Assembly: GCA_016271365.2 (NCBI GenBank)
Contig: CM028136.1
Coordinates: 470,144,001-470,208,000 of the forward strand
Reading direction: 5' to 3'
Source: Neoceratodus forsteri
Lineage: Eukaryota; Chordata; Ceratodontiformes; Ceratodontidae
DNA: 64,000 nt
Made by a program: the position numbers and the translations under genes. Each line of letters starts with the position of its first letter. Positions within the stretch are counted from its first letter, which is position 1. Under the pieces are notes generated by a model. It saw nothing but the letters and a program-made list of their open reading frames with translations, did not search any database and had not been told where the DNA came from. This document shows positions 34,503-46,001 of this stretch, piece after piece.

Positions 34503-37500
34503 TGTTAATAGTATTCAGCAGGTTAAGAAGCAAGGGTAGTTTTTCATCTCCTCCGTTCTCACCCCCGTATTTTTATTACAGGACACGAGACTCCATACCC
34601 TTCCTGATGTTGCTAGAGCTACCAGGAATGGACGTCTGGAATCTCATATTGGTCTCTTGGTACTGAGAGTTGCTCTGGTGTTGATATTTTATTCCACCAC
34701 TTTCAGCCAACTGTCCTGAAACTCTTGGACCTGATTCCTGGCCATGCCCTTTTATTGGATTTTCATATCCAAAATGTTTCTTTCCATGTCATTTCTGTTT
34801 ATGCCCTCAGTTTAAAGCTGAGCGTACTGCTATGTTTCACCTGATTAGTCCATATTTACATGTGGCCCATAATGTCACTTGGGGAGGAGATTTTAATTGT
34901 GAGACCAGTAAGCTGGACAGGGGTTCTCTGACAACGACTGATAACATTTTTGGGGATATGTCTGCTCTTTGCTCCATTACACATCTGGCTGGGTTGAAGG
35001 ATGCTTGTTTGATGCACTCAGGGAAACGAGAATGCACTTTTCACAAAGGGTTTTTGTCAACCAGAATAGATTTTATGTTTGTTTCTAAAATGCTGCAAAT
35101 TGATCGCACTAATGTTCAGCCAGTGGAATACTTGGATCGTTGTTCTTTAACCCTACTTTTAGGTAGTCCAGAGGCTCCTTTTGGCCCTCAATATTGGAAA
35201 CTGAATTCTACACTTTGGGGGCAGGCCTCCTTTCTCCAACACATTATTTATTTTTTTCGTTGTAGAAAGAAGACCTTTGACCTTTACGAGACTCCTCTCT
35301 TAAGGTGGACGGAGACCAAATCAGACTTCAGGACATTACTCAAGAGGAATGGCAAACACATTCAATCTTCCGCTTATGTGGATTATTTGAATGATCATAA
35401 ACATTTGCAACATCTTATTCTCTTTCTTATTCCACTAAACCTGTGTTCTCAGACCAACTTTCTCTTATTAAAACTAAAATGTTATGCTATCATTCCACAC
35501 AAAGTGAAGGTTTACGCCTCAAACAACAGTTCTGTACTACTGGTGCTTTTCATGAAGTTTGCCCTTTGCTTCATAATCAGTCGCACCTTGGCAACCAGTT
35601 GATGTCAGCACTCAGAGACCCTGCCGGCATCCTCCATGCCTCCAACCCTAGTCTTCTCCATATAGTAACAGATTATGCAGTTTCCCTATTTGGATGCCCC
35701 TGTTCTGGCTCAACCTGATTGTGGCAGTATTGCCCCAGATTTGGACTTAGAAATCCTCGAGACAGACTTCTAGTCTTTTGCCCTCTTGTTTCTGTCCCCC
35801 CCCCATCTGCCTCTCCTTCTATCAAATTCTGCTGCAGCAGTATCCTCTATCTTTTTCACACTATAATGGAGTGGCCGCCCATTATAGTGTATTCTCTACC
35901 CCTCCCTTTTATTCGTTCTTCCTGTCTCGAGAATTCCCAATTTCAAATAAAGAAAAATGCACAAAACGCCTGAAGTTTATTATGGCGTTTGTTGCATTGT
36001 TTAACAGAATGAATAATAAAAATGAGCCTTTTTTTCCCTTGTTGAGGTTACTGAATTAAGTCCCTCCTTAAGAAAGCTAGCACAAGCGCTGTTACAGGTA
36101 CAGCTTTAGGAGAGAAGCTGTGGGGCTTTGAGAAGGCTGGTCAGGAGTTTTAAAATACAAGGGGTCTTCCTTGTCAGATGTGAGTTGTATAAACTAGTTC
36201 AGCTGCAAAAGTGAAAGCAGCATGTCCCACTAAATAAAAGGGTTTAGTCTGTCTGTTTATCAGACTTGTAGGTTATGCTTTTTGTTTGAGTTTTTATCCA
36301 CATGCATGAAGAAAACATAAGGACACATTAAACAAATGTACTAGGCAGTATTTAAAGAAGAAGCCCCTACAGATTACCTGGTTGTTGTCTTGACTGAAGC
36401 GCTCCTAAAGGGTCTGGCAGCCCAGAATGAAGCACATTTGTAGAGGGCTAGAACTGAGTGACATCACAATGTGGGCAGAGTTATTAGCTAATTTTGGTAA
36501 TTAAGGTTTCAAACTATTGAATATGTGTTTTTAACCTGCTTTGAAGACTGTAGTAACTAAGATATCAAAACTGTAAAATAGAATATCAACTTGTTATAAC
36601 TGTAGTCCCCCATTTTTGTGTATTAGTGTAGAAATAAAGTGTAATTATTTAATTAGGGGGCGGACTACAGTGACCACATGATTAATTATGCCCTGTGAAT
36701 TCCTATAAAGAGAAGGTAGACACAGATGTTAGATAGCAGTGGAAGGAGTAGGTGAAGCTCTGTTCCAGAACTATAGAAGATAGTGGAAAGTTAGACTAAA
36801 ACTACTTCCACTCTATGTTACACCTTGAAAGTAACTGTAAGCTCTTGGTGAGCTAGGATTTGATTTGTATCCAGTTTTTCAGTGTTTTATTTCCTCCTTG
36901 GTTATATTATTTGAACTTTTATTTGGATCATTATAATAAAAGGCACTCAAGGCGTTCTTGTGTGTCACAACCTACCTTTGGTCTCTACCTGTGTTAAGTT
37001 GTCTACACCCACACCCTACGACACTGATTTTGATTCTTTCTTTTAAGACCTTCCTCTTCCTGCGGCCTCTCCTGACCTTCTTCAGGTTTTGTCTGATCTA
37101 TTAACTGTTTCTGAGATTTTGGATACTATTAAAACTTTGGCCACTAAAAAATCACCGGGTCCAGATGGTCTCCCTTCTGAATTACTTGTACTATTAGGAC
37201 AAGAAATTTCTGAGGAACTTAAAGCAGTCTTTAATTATCTTTTGCAGCACCATGATGTTCCTTTGGACATGGCTACTGGTGTGCTGATCTTCTTATTTAA
37301 GAAAGGGGAAAAGACTGATATCACCAGTTGGAGACCTATCAGTCTCCTGAATACTGACTTTAAGTTACTGGGCAAGATTTCAAATAATTGACTCTTAACT
37401 GTAACTCTGTATCTCATTTCCCTTGCCCAAACGTGTACTGTCCCTGGGAGGTCCATCACGGACCCGCTGATTTTCTTGTGTAAGATATTTACCAGCCATA

Positions 37501-39187
37501 ATATCTTGCCACTGGGGGGTTCCTTAGACCAAAGGCAGGCCTTTGACAATGTCAGTCATTCCTTTTTGTGGTATACTTTGACCAGGTGTGGTATTCCCCA
37601 TTCCTTTATTGCATGGTTGCAGATATTATATAAAACTGCAATAGTCAAACCCTGTGTTAATGGTTATCTGGGACCTTATATCCCCATACAGAAGGGTGTT
37701 CGGCAAGGCTGTCCCCTCAGCCCATTGTCATATGTTTTCACCATTGACCCACTTTTACACCTTCTTCATTCAGCTCCGGAAATACTACCATTCAGCTTGC
37801 CATGTCAATGGGTCCCATGTTCGACCCTTGCTTATGCCAATGATCTGATCATTTTGACAAAGAATGTTGTTTCGGCAGAAGTAGCCATTCTTTGCTATCA
37901 TGATTTGGCTCTTTTTCGGGGACGCAACTTAATATGCTTAAAAGTAAGGGGAGACTTTTCAGAGTCCCATGCCCTTCTCCATCTACTGTGGCAGGCATTC
38001 CAATCACTGTTGAAGATTTCTGCATTTTGGGGATTTCTTTTGGCAGTACTCAGATAGATGTTGTCAACTGGGATGTGAAACTTCAGCTTGGCACAGCTTT
38101 GTTACATTCCTGGTCCAAGCAGAAAATGTTCTTTGGAAAAAAGATTTATCTTATTAAGACTTTTCTCTTACCACTTTTTATTTTTATCAGTGCTCTTTTT
38201 CCTGTGCCCGAATCTAGAGAAGCCACTGTATATAGTTTTTTTTTTCAAGCCTTTTGGGGCAGCAGGCTCAGTCCTGTTCACCGTAATGTTCTTTATTTGC
38301 CCTTGCCCAAAGGGGCCAGAACTTGGTGAACCCTGTTCTCTTTTTTTCTGTCAATTTCTCTATACTAATTTTTGGCCCCTGCTTTAAGCCTCCGCTGGAT
38401 TTTGGTGTACAAGTTTTTTGCATTCCATTTCCTAGTAGTATTTAGCTTGGGTGAGTGGTCAGAACAGACAAGTTAGACATTTATCCCCCCTCTGACTTAT
38501 CTTAGAGATGTTTTTGTTAGGCTCCGGCAGTGGGACATGACCCATACCTTGGTGCTGATCCATTCTAAGAAACAACTTTATTCCCTTATTCTTCTGATGC
38601 ATTTCCAGGACGTTGACCCTTTTCCCAAGTGTCCACAGTAATGCTGTGTGGTCTTGCTGTGCTCTCTTTTGGATAAGAGAATACCAGACAAAATGAAAGA
38701 TTCCCACTGGCTAATGTGTCATGAGCACTTGAACGTTAAAGCTAATCAGAAACATAAGCAGGTCACGGAACAGAATTGTTCCCAGCTTTTATGCATCCTT
38801 CAACCTGAGACAATTGATCATTTGTATTTTTTTTTTCTTATATTCTTGATTTTTGGCAACTGTTGCACACTATAAGTGATATGCCTAGTTTTCCATCATG
38901 TTACTTATTTCAGGCTTCTGTATGAGGATTACCCTCTTTCCTGGTTAAAATGGGATGGCAGTACTTTGAATATTATTTTTGTTGTCATTAAGTGGTATAT
39001 TTGGAATTCTAGGTGCCTCTTTACTCTACAACAGCTCCAGATTTCCAATACTGAACTGTTTGGGAAGATTTTGTCTGAGTTGCAGAAGATTTACTTTTCT
39101 GAAATGAAAATTTTTGCTAGATCTCGTTTACTGAAAATTTGGAGGAATTTATCTTGGATAACGGACACAGATGTACCTATCACATGA
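34503..39187 (+). pseudogene. ORF2 (endonuclease and reverse transcriptase) of Tx1 copy B, interrupted
   Basis: The start (NVNSIQQVKKQG) lies at ~34,500. The endonuclease has LLQDTRL (~34,575), WGGDFNCETSKLDRG (34,877-34,920), RIDFMFVS and YLDRCSL, where SDH is expected, so the catalytic His is lost. The frame breaks at 35,600-35,770, and an insert of about 1.25 kb follows. The reverse transcriptase resumes at ~37,024: KSPGPDGLPSELL, FLFKKGEKTDITSWRPISLLN, then DQRQAFDNVSHSFLW (motif A), VRQGCPLSPLSYVFTIDPLL and LAYANDLIIL. YADD has become YAND. The C-terminal region extends to 39,187. Clearly inactive. Confidence 0.83.
35780..37023. mobile_element. Insert in copy B; right part is a probable solo LTR
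   Basis: Tx1 protein similarity stops at ~35,770 and resumes at ~37,024. The right part has LTR-like order: a TG start candidate at 36,601 (TGTAGTCCCCC), TATA-like CTATAAAG at ~36,704, polyadenylation signal AATAAAA at ~36,936, and an end ..CCCTACGACA at 37,023. The ends TGTAGT and ACGACA are near-inverted. No matching target duplication was found, so the LTR start (36.09-36.60 kb) is uncertain. The left part (35,780-36,060) contains two small stem-loops: CACTATAATG/CATTATAGTG, and ACAAAACGCC/GGCGTTTGT. Confidence 0.45.
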
Positions 39188-39304
39188 ATACTGCTATTGG
39201 ACTTTGTTACCCCTTGTCTTCTTTTGTTTAGCACTTTTTGTTTATTTTTTGGTAATTTTTTGGATTATTCCTTTGTTTGTTTTGTATGATTGTTAAATAA
39301 AAAC

Positions 39305-39560
39305 TTCCCCTACTCTTTTCGATAAGTGTCATGAGATCTTTAACATCCACTTGAACTACCACCAATCCAGGCAGATGGTACCTCGGTTTAATGTCTCATC
39401 CGAAAGATGGCACCTCAGAAGTGCAGCACCACTCTCATGCTGCACTACAGTGACAGTATTGGGATATTAACCCAAGTGCCAGATGTGGGAACTGAACCCA
39501 CAGCCCTCTGATCTCCCAGCCTCAGAGGCGAGTGTGCTACCTACTGAGCCATTGACACTG
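39305..39560 (-). mobile_element. tRNA-derived SINE, head and body (antisense), partner of the tail at 25.3 kb
   Basis: On the minus strand the 5' head has RNA polymerase III promoter boxes: A box TGGCTCAGTAGG (complement of 39,540-39,551) and B box GGTTCAGTTCC (complement of 39,488-39,498). A body follows with CTTTCGGATGAGACATTAAA and TTAAAGATCTCATGACACTT, then ATCGAAAAGAGTAGGGGAA, where the LINE complex begins. The continuation (CCGGTGTCCTGGCC) is at 25,300-25,392. Pol III transcription is expected for intact family members. The head cannot fold as a normal tRNA and is not a tRNA gene. Confidence 0.82.
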
Positions 39561-40615
39561 ACATACTTACCACTGCTCCCTTTACACTTTCTTCTATATC
39601 CCTCCTCTAGCCACCCATCTCTCCATGCACAGTGTGTCCCTTGTTTCTAAATAATAATTTGACATTCTGCCCCATCTCTTCTTTTTCTCTGCCTCCTATT
39701 CCCTCTGCCTTGCATGCTCTTCACTCTTAAGAGTCCTGTACCTTCTCCATTCCACACTCCAGCTCAGCCGCTGGACAATCTGCATACTCTTCTCATCTTC
39801 CTTCCATCCGGAATAATCTCCCTCTTACCCTCTGCTTCCCCCTTCCATTTTCCCTCAGATGACAATGTAAACCTCTTGCTGCCCCCTCCAGACTTAGCTG
39901 ATTTGTTCTCTTATTGGCCATGCTAATCTCCTATCTTGATCCTCAGTGCACTAATGCACCTGTGCCAGTGCCTCAGTTTTGTTAATTGACCTGCACACTG
40001 CTACTTTATGTATTTATTGTACTTTTCTGCACCTTACCACCATTTGTATTTTGCATACTTGCACCATACCACCATATACAACCATGTATGTTTTGTGTAT
40101 TTTGTCTCACTACTCCTTTCCTTGTGTCAAACCTGGAAATCTGCCTTGGCTCAGTGTACCTTTTCTGGATACCTATTTTTAATAACTAATTAACAAACTA
40201 ACTAACATGGACCCTGTGACACTGTTTGTCCCCAACACCTGATATACTACTTGTTCTCCAAAGTGACTCTTTCTCTTACAAAGAGGTACCCCCTCCTGTC
40301 AGGCACATCTCTCTGTAATAGTCTTTATCCTGCTATCCTGATGACCCATTCATTGTCTTCTGTCTGCTACATTAGAGGCCACTATGTCTTGGCCTTCAAA
40401 TTGCATTAGCCTTCAATCTGAACCATTTTGCTTGCTGTACTCTTCATATTGTCCCACATGCAAAGGAGAATTGTTGTCCTTCCATGCTCTTTTTTGAGCT
40501 TTGCATTCACTATATATAGTACATAGCTATATGCCATTTGCTTACAAAAGAGGGAAAAAGAAAAATATGAAAAATAAATAAATAAATCCTAGTTGTAAGA
40601 GTCCATACTGGGGAC
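39561..40615 (+). other. Pyrimidine-rich stretch with a possible LINE 3' end
   Basis: From ~39,900 to 40,207 the sequence resembles an L2-type 3' UTR: 'TTTATGTATTTATTGTAC', 'GGAAATCTGCCTTGGCTCAG', then a tail of TAACTAATTAACAAACTAACTAAC at 40,183-40,205. Upstream frames (39,714-39,926) show no conserved motif. The remainder has no recognisable gene. Confidence 0.4.
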
Positions 40616-40960
40616 AGTCAAAGATGAATTTTATTTTTTATTTAAACTTTTGTTAACCAGGAAAGCAGTATAAGCCAAGACCATTTTTCAAATGTCACCT
40701 GGGACCATGCAAAACAGTCAAGATGTTTGAAAAAAAAATACATAAAATGCAATACTATATAATACAATGCACAAAATACAGTAAATTACAATGAAATAAA
40801 AACCATAAGATTATAAACATTCCCATTTCAAAGAATCAGCATAATGTTGTCTTAGTAACAATTTAAAACTATTATGATTGGAGATTTGATGTGCGATCAC
40901 TGGTAATTTATTCCAGTGAGTAATAAAGTTATTAAACAAGATTCCATCACATTACAGGTC
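40616..40960 (-). mobile_element. Probable LINE 3' UTR, antisense
   Basis: The reverse complement ends ..TATTGTATTTTGTGCATTG.., then GGTCTTGGCTTATACTGC.., then TTAACAAAAGTTTAAATAAAAAA. This form is common at the 3' ends of L2/Rex-like LINEs. No coding part is visible; family not assigned. Confidence 0.4.
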
Positions 40961-41449
40961 CATAACTCACCCATTCTTCCTTAACCTCCAGGGTTTCTTC
41001 TCATGCTCAACTGCTGTACTGTCCTTCCATCTATGTTCCCTGTGTCTGCCTTCTGGCCATGGTAACCCCCTGCACCAGCCCCTTCTCCCATCCTCAAGTT
41101 ATTGCCCCATGATTGTCCTGTCCATTCTCCTGACCTATACCCCCACCCACTCTGGGGTCAGGTGCAGCCAATGCTGGGCATACAGGTGTCCCTTGCCACA
41201 GACATCTCTCCAGCTGGTCATCATCTTCTATAGTAAATCATCTGTTTTAACAGACAATCACTGGATGTCTAAAAAGAGAAAAAAAAAACTTACCTACCTT
41301 TCTACCTACCTACAGCAGGGTCTTTCCAGACTACTGTAGCAGTAGTCAGACCACACCTTAAGCTGATCAATTATCCCTCAGTTCTATTAAAACTAACCCC
41401 TACCCCAGCCCATCCATTAAGCAGTATACTGTGGCTATTCCATCACTTT

Positions 41450-42300
41450 TTGAAAATTGAAATTGCCTTAACATTGACCAGATCCTCAGGCAGATGGTTC
41501 CACTTTTCCACCAACCTATACATGAAGAATGATTCCCTCCTGTGTCTCAGAAATTCCCTCTTCCAAGCTTATAGTTTTGGCTGCTTCTGATGGATTAACA
41601 TGAAGCTTAATCAATTGCTGACAGTCCACCCTGTTTATACCTTTCAAGTGCTTTAAGGTTTCTGTAATGCCCCCTCTCTTTCTCTCTCTCCTAGACTCTG
41701 ATAAGTAAACATTGAGGTAATCCAATCTTTCCAAATAAGTCCTCCCCTGCTGACCAGGCATCCTTTCTGTTGCCCTCCTTTTGACTAAATGTAGGTGGGT
41801 CTTGTCCTTTTTTAGGTGAGTGATCCAAAACTGATCAGAGTACTTCCTGTGCAATCTCACCAAAGACCTGGATAGGAGTAGGATCACTTTTTTCCATCTG
41901 CTTGAGAAAGATCTATCTATGCAATTCACAATTCTGCTAGCTCTCTAATATGCCATGCTACAATGCGCTGGGGTGCTAAGGCTTTCACTAGCTGGAATTC
42001 CTAGATCCTTTTTCTCTGTGGTCTACTCCAGTCATATCCTCCATCCAACCTTAAGCCCTTGGATTCTCCCTCCCCAAGTGCATAGCCTGGCACTTTTTGA
42101 CATTAAATTTCAGGTGCCAGTTTGTGGACAACCTTTTCAATCTCCCAGGTTTCTTTTCCATTGTTTTATACCTCCTCACTGTCAACCTTGCCACTTATCT
42201 TAGTGTCATCTGCAAATAGACACATCTTGCCCTGGATCCTTTCTCCAATATCAGAAAGGAACACATTGGAGGGGCAGAACTCAATAAGAGTTCTAACCCT
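41450..42300 (-). mobile_element. CR1/L2-group LINE fragment, antisense (reverse-transcriptase C-terminus)
   Basis: The minus strand encodes 137 codons (41,516-41,929) with the C-terminal order of CR1-group RTs: LSRSLVRLHRKYSDQFWITHL, VKRRATERMPG, RTYLERLDYLNVYLSESRR and GGITETLKHLKGINRVD, with the ..NSLP.. equivalent near 41,500. Residues differ clearly from the (TTTCTATG)-tailed CR1 copies, so it is another subfamily. Upstream (41,930-42,300) it continues through antisense RT with an FADDTK-like region (42,200-42,225). Confidence 0.75.
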
Positions 42301-42325
42301 TATTAGTTAAAAATCAGAACACAGA

Positions 42326-42760
42326 ATAATAATAATAATAATACTTTATTCATAAAGCGCAATTCAAAGAACCAAAGCACTGTACAATAATAAGTTAGTA
42401 ACAGTATTAAAACAATAAAGTAATAACAGTCCATAAAATGCTGACAATACAGAGTATAAGTGAATTAAACACAGTACTCACTAAATGCTTGTTTGAACAA
42501 ATATGTTTTTAAGGCTGCCTTAAAGCTCTCCACGGTCCTGCACTCTTGAATCTGATGTGGTAGAGAGTTCCACAGGATAGGGGCAACATACATAAAAACA
42601 CGGGCCCCAGATGTTTTCGGCTGAACCCTGGGAATCTCTAACAACCCCTCGTCAGTTGAGCGGAGGGGACGGCCAGGGCTGTAGGGAGTCTTTATTTATT
42701 TAGAAGGGTCTTTATTGTTTCTGATTAGTTCTGCTTATTTATAAACAGGTATATTTAATG
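42326..42760 (-). mobile_element. LINE 3' end, antisense, with (AAT)n tail
   Basis: Six AAT units (42,326-42,343) precede TACTTTATTCATAAAGCGCA. This is a common antisense LINE 3' terminus. The plus strand then reads 'GAACAAATATGTTTTTAAGG..' and 'GAGAGTTCCACAGGATAGG..', the antisense of an F...LKT.LF and W..LP C-terminal block. About 430 bp remain. L2-like by layout. Confidence 0.6.
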
Positions 42761-43044
42761 CCAGAAATTCAGAAATAGTGGTCAAATCTGTAGTATTTAA
42801 TACAGTGTGACATAAGGCACATTTGAAATCATGATTTGTATTAAAATGTGAGACATTTAACTGTTCTCTTACAGGCTGTAAAGCTTCAGCTGCACTATAC
42901 TTGAACAGACTACAGCAGTAGCAGCACCCCTTACTGAGATGCTCACTCTGAGCCCATGACTCAGTTACAGGCTCTTACAGTACCTCTTAGCTGTCCCAGA
43001 CTATGAGACCATAACTCATTTACCCACTCAGAATGTTAGTTTAT
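42761..43044. other. No recognisable gene
   Basis: Spacer between the LINE 3' end and the left repeat cluster of the DIRS element. Confidence 0.4.
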
Positions 43045-43603
43045 TCACCAGGTAAAGGTGATTGCATAAGCATCACCTTACAGCATCCCCCATCCATTAC
43101 CATCTGAGTTACATCTAGCTCATAGGCTAATGATGCACATGTGACCAGATGTTCAAAATATGATCTGCCTAGACCCACCGCCTGACCACAGAACTCCAGT
43201 CTGAATCTTCCAAAGCTGTAAATTATCTAGAGAAGTACTATGGTATAAATTATGTTGTTAGAAATATTAATCAGAATTATGACCGTGGTTGTAAGTATAC
43301 CCTGGAGATTATGGAACTTGTACTAGGCTGGTTTATTATCCTATTGTATACAAACTAATTTATGTCCAGTCCGTATGGCATGCTGGTAGGTACAATAGGC
43401 AGGTGTAGAAGATATAAATAAATGTTTGTATTCCCTTATCCTGTTCTACCTGTAGATAGTTTGTCATCCGATGTATATACCAGGGAGGGTCTGGGGATGC
43501 TGTAAGGTGATGCTCATGCAATCACCCTTACCTGGTGAGTAAACTACCATTGCATATTGCATCACCTTACAGCATCACCCATCTATTACCATCTGGGTTG
43601 TAA
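43045..43603. repeat. Terminal repeat cluster at the 3' side of the DIRS element
   Basis: 43,045-43,093 pairs as an inverted repeat with 43,493-43,540 (CACCAGGTAAAGGTGATTGC versus its complement, and GCATCACCTTACAGCATC). Part of the same block recurs directly: 43,063-43,118 and 43,549-43,603 share GCATCACCTTACAGCATC and 'TTACCATCTG'. DIRS elements replicate through such inverted and complementary repeats, but I could not find the matching right terminus. Confidence 0.7.
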
Positions 43604-43648
43604 GAAGCAGTGTGTGCCAACTTGAGTGGGAATCAGATGACATACCAG

Positions 43649-45310
43649 CTAAGGTCTACAGTGGTTAACAAATACTTTCCTAGCTGGCCAAGTTACAGCT
43701 GAACAAAGGTTCTGTATTGAGGCTTCATTGCATTTTGCCCATGAGGTTGCCACACCTCTGGTGAGGTGAGCTCTGATGCCCTGTGGTGGAGTCAGGCCCT
43801 TCAACTTATAAGCATTGTTAATAGTTTGTTTAATCCAGCTTCCCAGTGTGGATTTTGCTGCTGCATGCCCTTTTCTAGGACCATTTGGTACCACAAATAA
43901 TCTCTCTGATAATCTGGTAACCCATGATATGAGCTACTCAAATTGAGTGACTCAATATGAGCAACTCAATTTGAGCGACTGTGGAGACAGTGAATATGAA
44001 TGAATAGCGAGGGGGGAATTACAGCAAAGGTAAATGACAGCTATGGATTGAATAGCTAGGCAGAGGTATTATGTGAAGGATAGAAGGTGTGTTTGGGAGG
44101 GCTGCTTCCAGCTGGCCATCTAGGTGTGGTGGGTAAGGTGATGCTCTGTGATGCTGCTGGCCTGGGATTCGGGACTGAAGTGATGCTTCTGTTTTTTGTG
44201 GTTTTCGGTGTTTGTAGTTTTTTTTTGTGTGTGTGTGTGTTTTTAGATGTTCCATTCCCCTGAGATTATTCCCCTCCCCTCAACATTCTCCCCTTGTGCA
44301 CAGGCAGCCCCCCCCCCATGGTGTAGCCCCCTCCTGTGATTTTCTCTTTCCTCCAGTGTCACCCCCCCCGGAGCTGATTATATTAGTTATGGAGGTGTGG
44401 GGGGCTTTAGCCCCCCACTTAGAAAGATGTTTCTCTGTTGTTTTTTGTAGAAATGGATGCAAGATCACTTATTTTGTAGGGTACTGTGGTGTCCATTGTT
44501 GTTATTGCCATTGGCAATATGTAGTCACCGTTTATTACAGCGCTTTTTTTGGTGGTGCTGTTATCACATGGTACCAATAATCTAATGCCTTTGGTTCTTT
44601 CCAAATATACAGTTATGACCCTTTTCATATCCTGGTATTTGATTTCTCTTTCCTGTTCAGAGTGAAGAATGGGGCTGTACATATAGTGACACCATCATTG
44701 TGGATTGGTAAGAAGGGGAGACTTGCATGAGAGTGCCCTGATCTCACCAGTCCTTCAGGATGAGCATACTGTGACCAGGATAAGAGTCTTAAAAGATACC
44801 CACTTGATATCTGTTGATCTCATTGGTTCAAACAGTGTTGCCACAATTATGTCTGGAACCATGTTGAGGTCCTAGAGTGCTACTGTTTGTCTGGGTTTCA
44901 GATGGATGCTAGTCACTGCCTTCAGGAACCTGATTACATCTAGGTATGTTCCAGGAAAGTAGCTGTCTATGAGGCCTGCACCTTGTCCTATTTCTGTGGC
45001 TTTCAGTTTTAGTGAAGAAACTGACAGGCCTGTGTCTGCCTCCTGTTGTAGAAACAGTAGAACATGAGAAATTGTAAGAGATTGGTCAGATTTCTGTGCG
45101 CCACCTCTGGAAAATTGACCAATGTCTCTTGTAAGTGGCAGTGGTGGATAGGCGTCTGGACTGTAGCATTGTGTCCATGATGTTTGGGCGATAGCCTTTG
45201 TTTAGCAGTCTTTGCCTCTCAGTAGCCAGGCCATGAGAAGGAGCGAGTGCAAATGTGGATGTCTGATGTGTCTCTGTGTCAGTAGATCTGGTCTCAGGGG
45301 TATCATCCAA
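43649..45310 (-). pseudogene. Tyrosine recombinase of the DIRS element
   Basis: Catalyses integration of the circular DIRS DNA in intact relatives. The N-terminal core-binding part (45,310-45,086) reads NIMDTMLQSRRLSTTATYKRHW and IFQRW, the usual 'S+R.ST...Y...W..F..W' pattern. The central part runs through broken frames (45,080-44,420; for instance TYLDVIRFLKAVTSIHLKP near 44,900). The C-terminus (43,894-43,649) has STLGSWIKQTI, GIRAHLTRGVATSWA (the H..R catalytic pair is kept) and NLCSAVTWPARKVFVNHCRP. The expected nucleophile Tyr in the final FV+HY block is Cys, so the enzyme would be dead even without its frameshifts. Confidence 0.82.
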
Positions 45311-45533
45311 GGTATGTCAATTGCCATGGACACTATTGCTACAAACCAGTGTCTCCTGGGCCAGTATGGTATCACTATCAATACTGTGGTTTTGGTCTGC
45401 TGAATGTTGTTTAGTGTGTTCTACATTAGTTGGATCGGTGGGAACACATATGCTCTTTGAATTCCCATCTCTGACACAGGGTGTCTATCCCCAGTGAGGA
45501 TGATTCTCTGAATCTGGAGAAGAATCTTGGCAG

Positions 45534-46001
45534 TTATGAGTTTGTTTTGGATGCCATTAGATCTGTTTGTAGTGGGAACCAGTGGTTGTTCAACTGGTTG
45601 AACACTTGTGGATCCAGTGACCATTCTCTGGGGGCTATTTTCTGCCTGCTCAGCCAATCAGCCTGGATGTTCAGTTTGCCTGCCAGGTGGATGGCTGTGA
45701 TGGAGGAGAGGTTGGCCTGCACCCAATTCAGGACTCTTTGTTTCCTTGAGTAGTAGAATACTTCTTGTTCCCTCTTGGTCTGCAATGTAAGCCACCATTG
45801 ATCTGTTGTCTGATCTTATGAGTACTCTCCTGTGATGAATTAGTTTGTGAAAGTGATGTAGGGTGTGAAAGACTGCCCTCATCTCTAGGATGTTTATCAG
45901 CCTTCTCAATTCTGTCATAGACCATTTGCCTTGTCTGGCATGGGATTGAGAGTTGCCTCCCTGCCTGTTATGCTTGTATCCATGTCTATTACTATGATGA
46001 T
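45534..46001 (-). pseudogene. RNase H domain of the DIRS element (downstream part)
   Basis: Follows the RT in DIRS polyproteins and removes RNA from hybrids. On the minus strand: IVIDMDTSITG (the 'TDAS..GWG' start, 45,972-46,001), then RRLINILEMRAVFHTLHHF (catalytic E), VLIRSDNRSMVAYIADQEGTRS (catalytic D) and ANLSSITAIHLAGKLNIQADWLSR (final ..N..AD.LSR block), ending near 45,534. Two frame changes are visible, at ~45,930 and ~45,770. The CR1 insertion lies immediately before this domain. Confidence 0.83.

Larger units (their letters stand above)
32055..39304 (+). mobile_element. Tx1-clade (L1-like) LINE, copy B, a family different from copy A
   Basis: Starts ACTGGTAGGGAGACCC right after TTCCCCTACTC and ends TTGTTAAATAAAAAC before another TTCCCCTACTC (39,305-39,315). 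It has the same gene order and orientation as copy A. The zinc-knuckle and RT segments match copy A at only about half the residues by eye, so this is not a tandem duplication of A. It contains a non-coding insert (about 35.8-37.02 kb) that ends in a probable LTR. The catalytic motifs are mutated. Confidence 0.85.

Noticed and set aside
32055..39304. Copy B as a tandem duplication of copy A
   Set aside because: Protein similarity is only about half of residues and the 3' ends differ; two families are more likely.
39480..39552. tRNA gene on the minus strand
   Set aside because: The A and B boxes are present, but the flanks belong to a SINE body and the cloverleaf cannot be completed. Treated as a SINE head.
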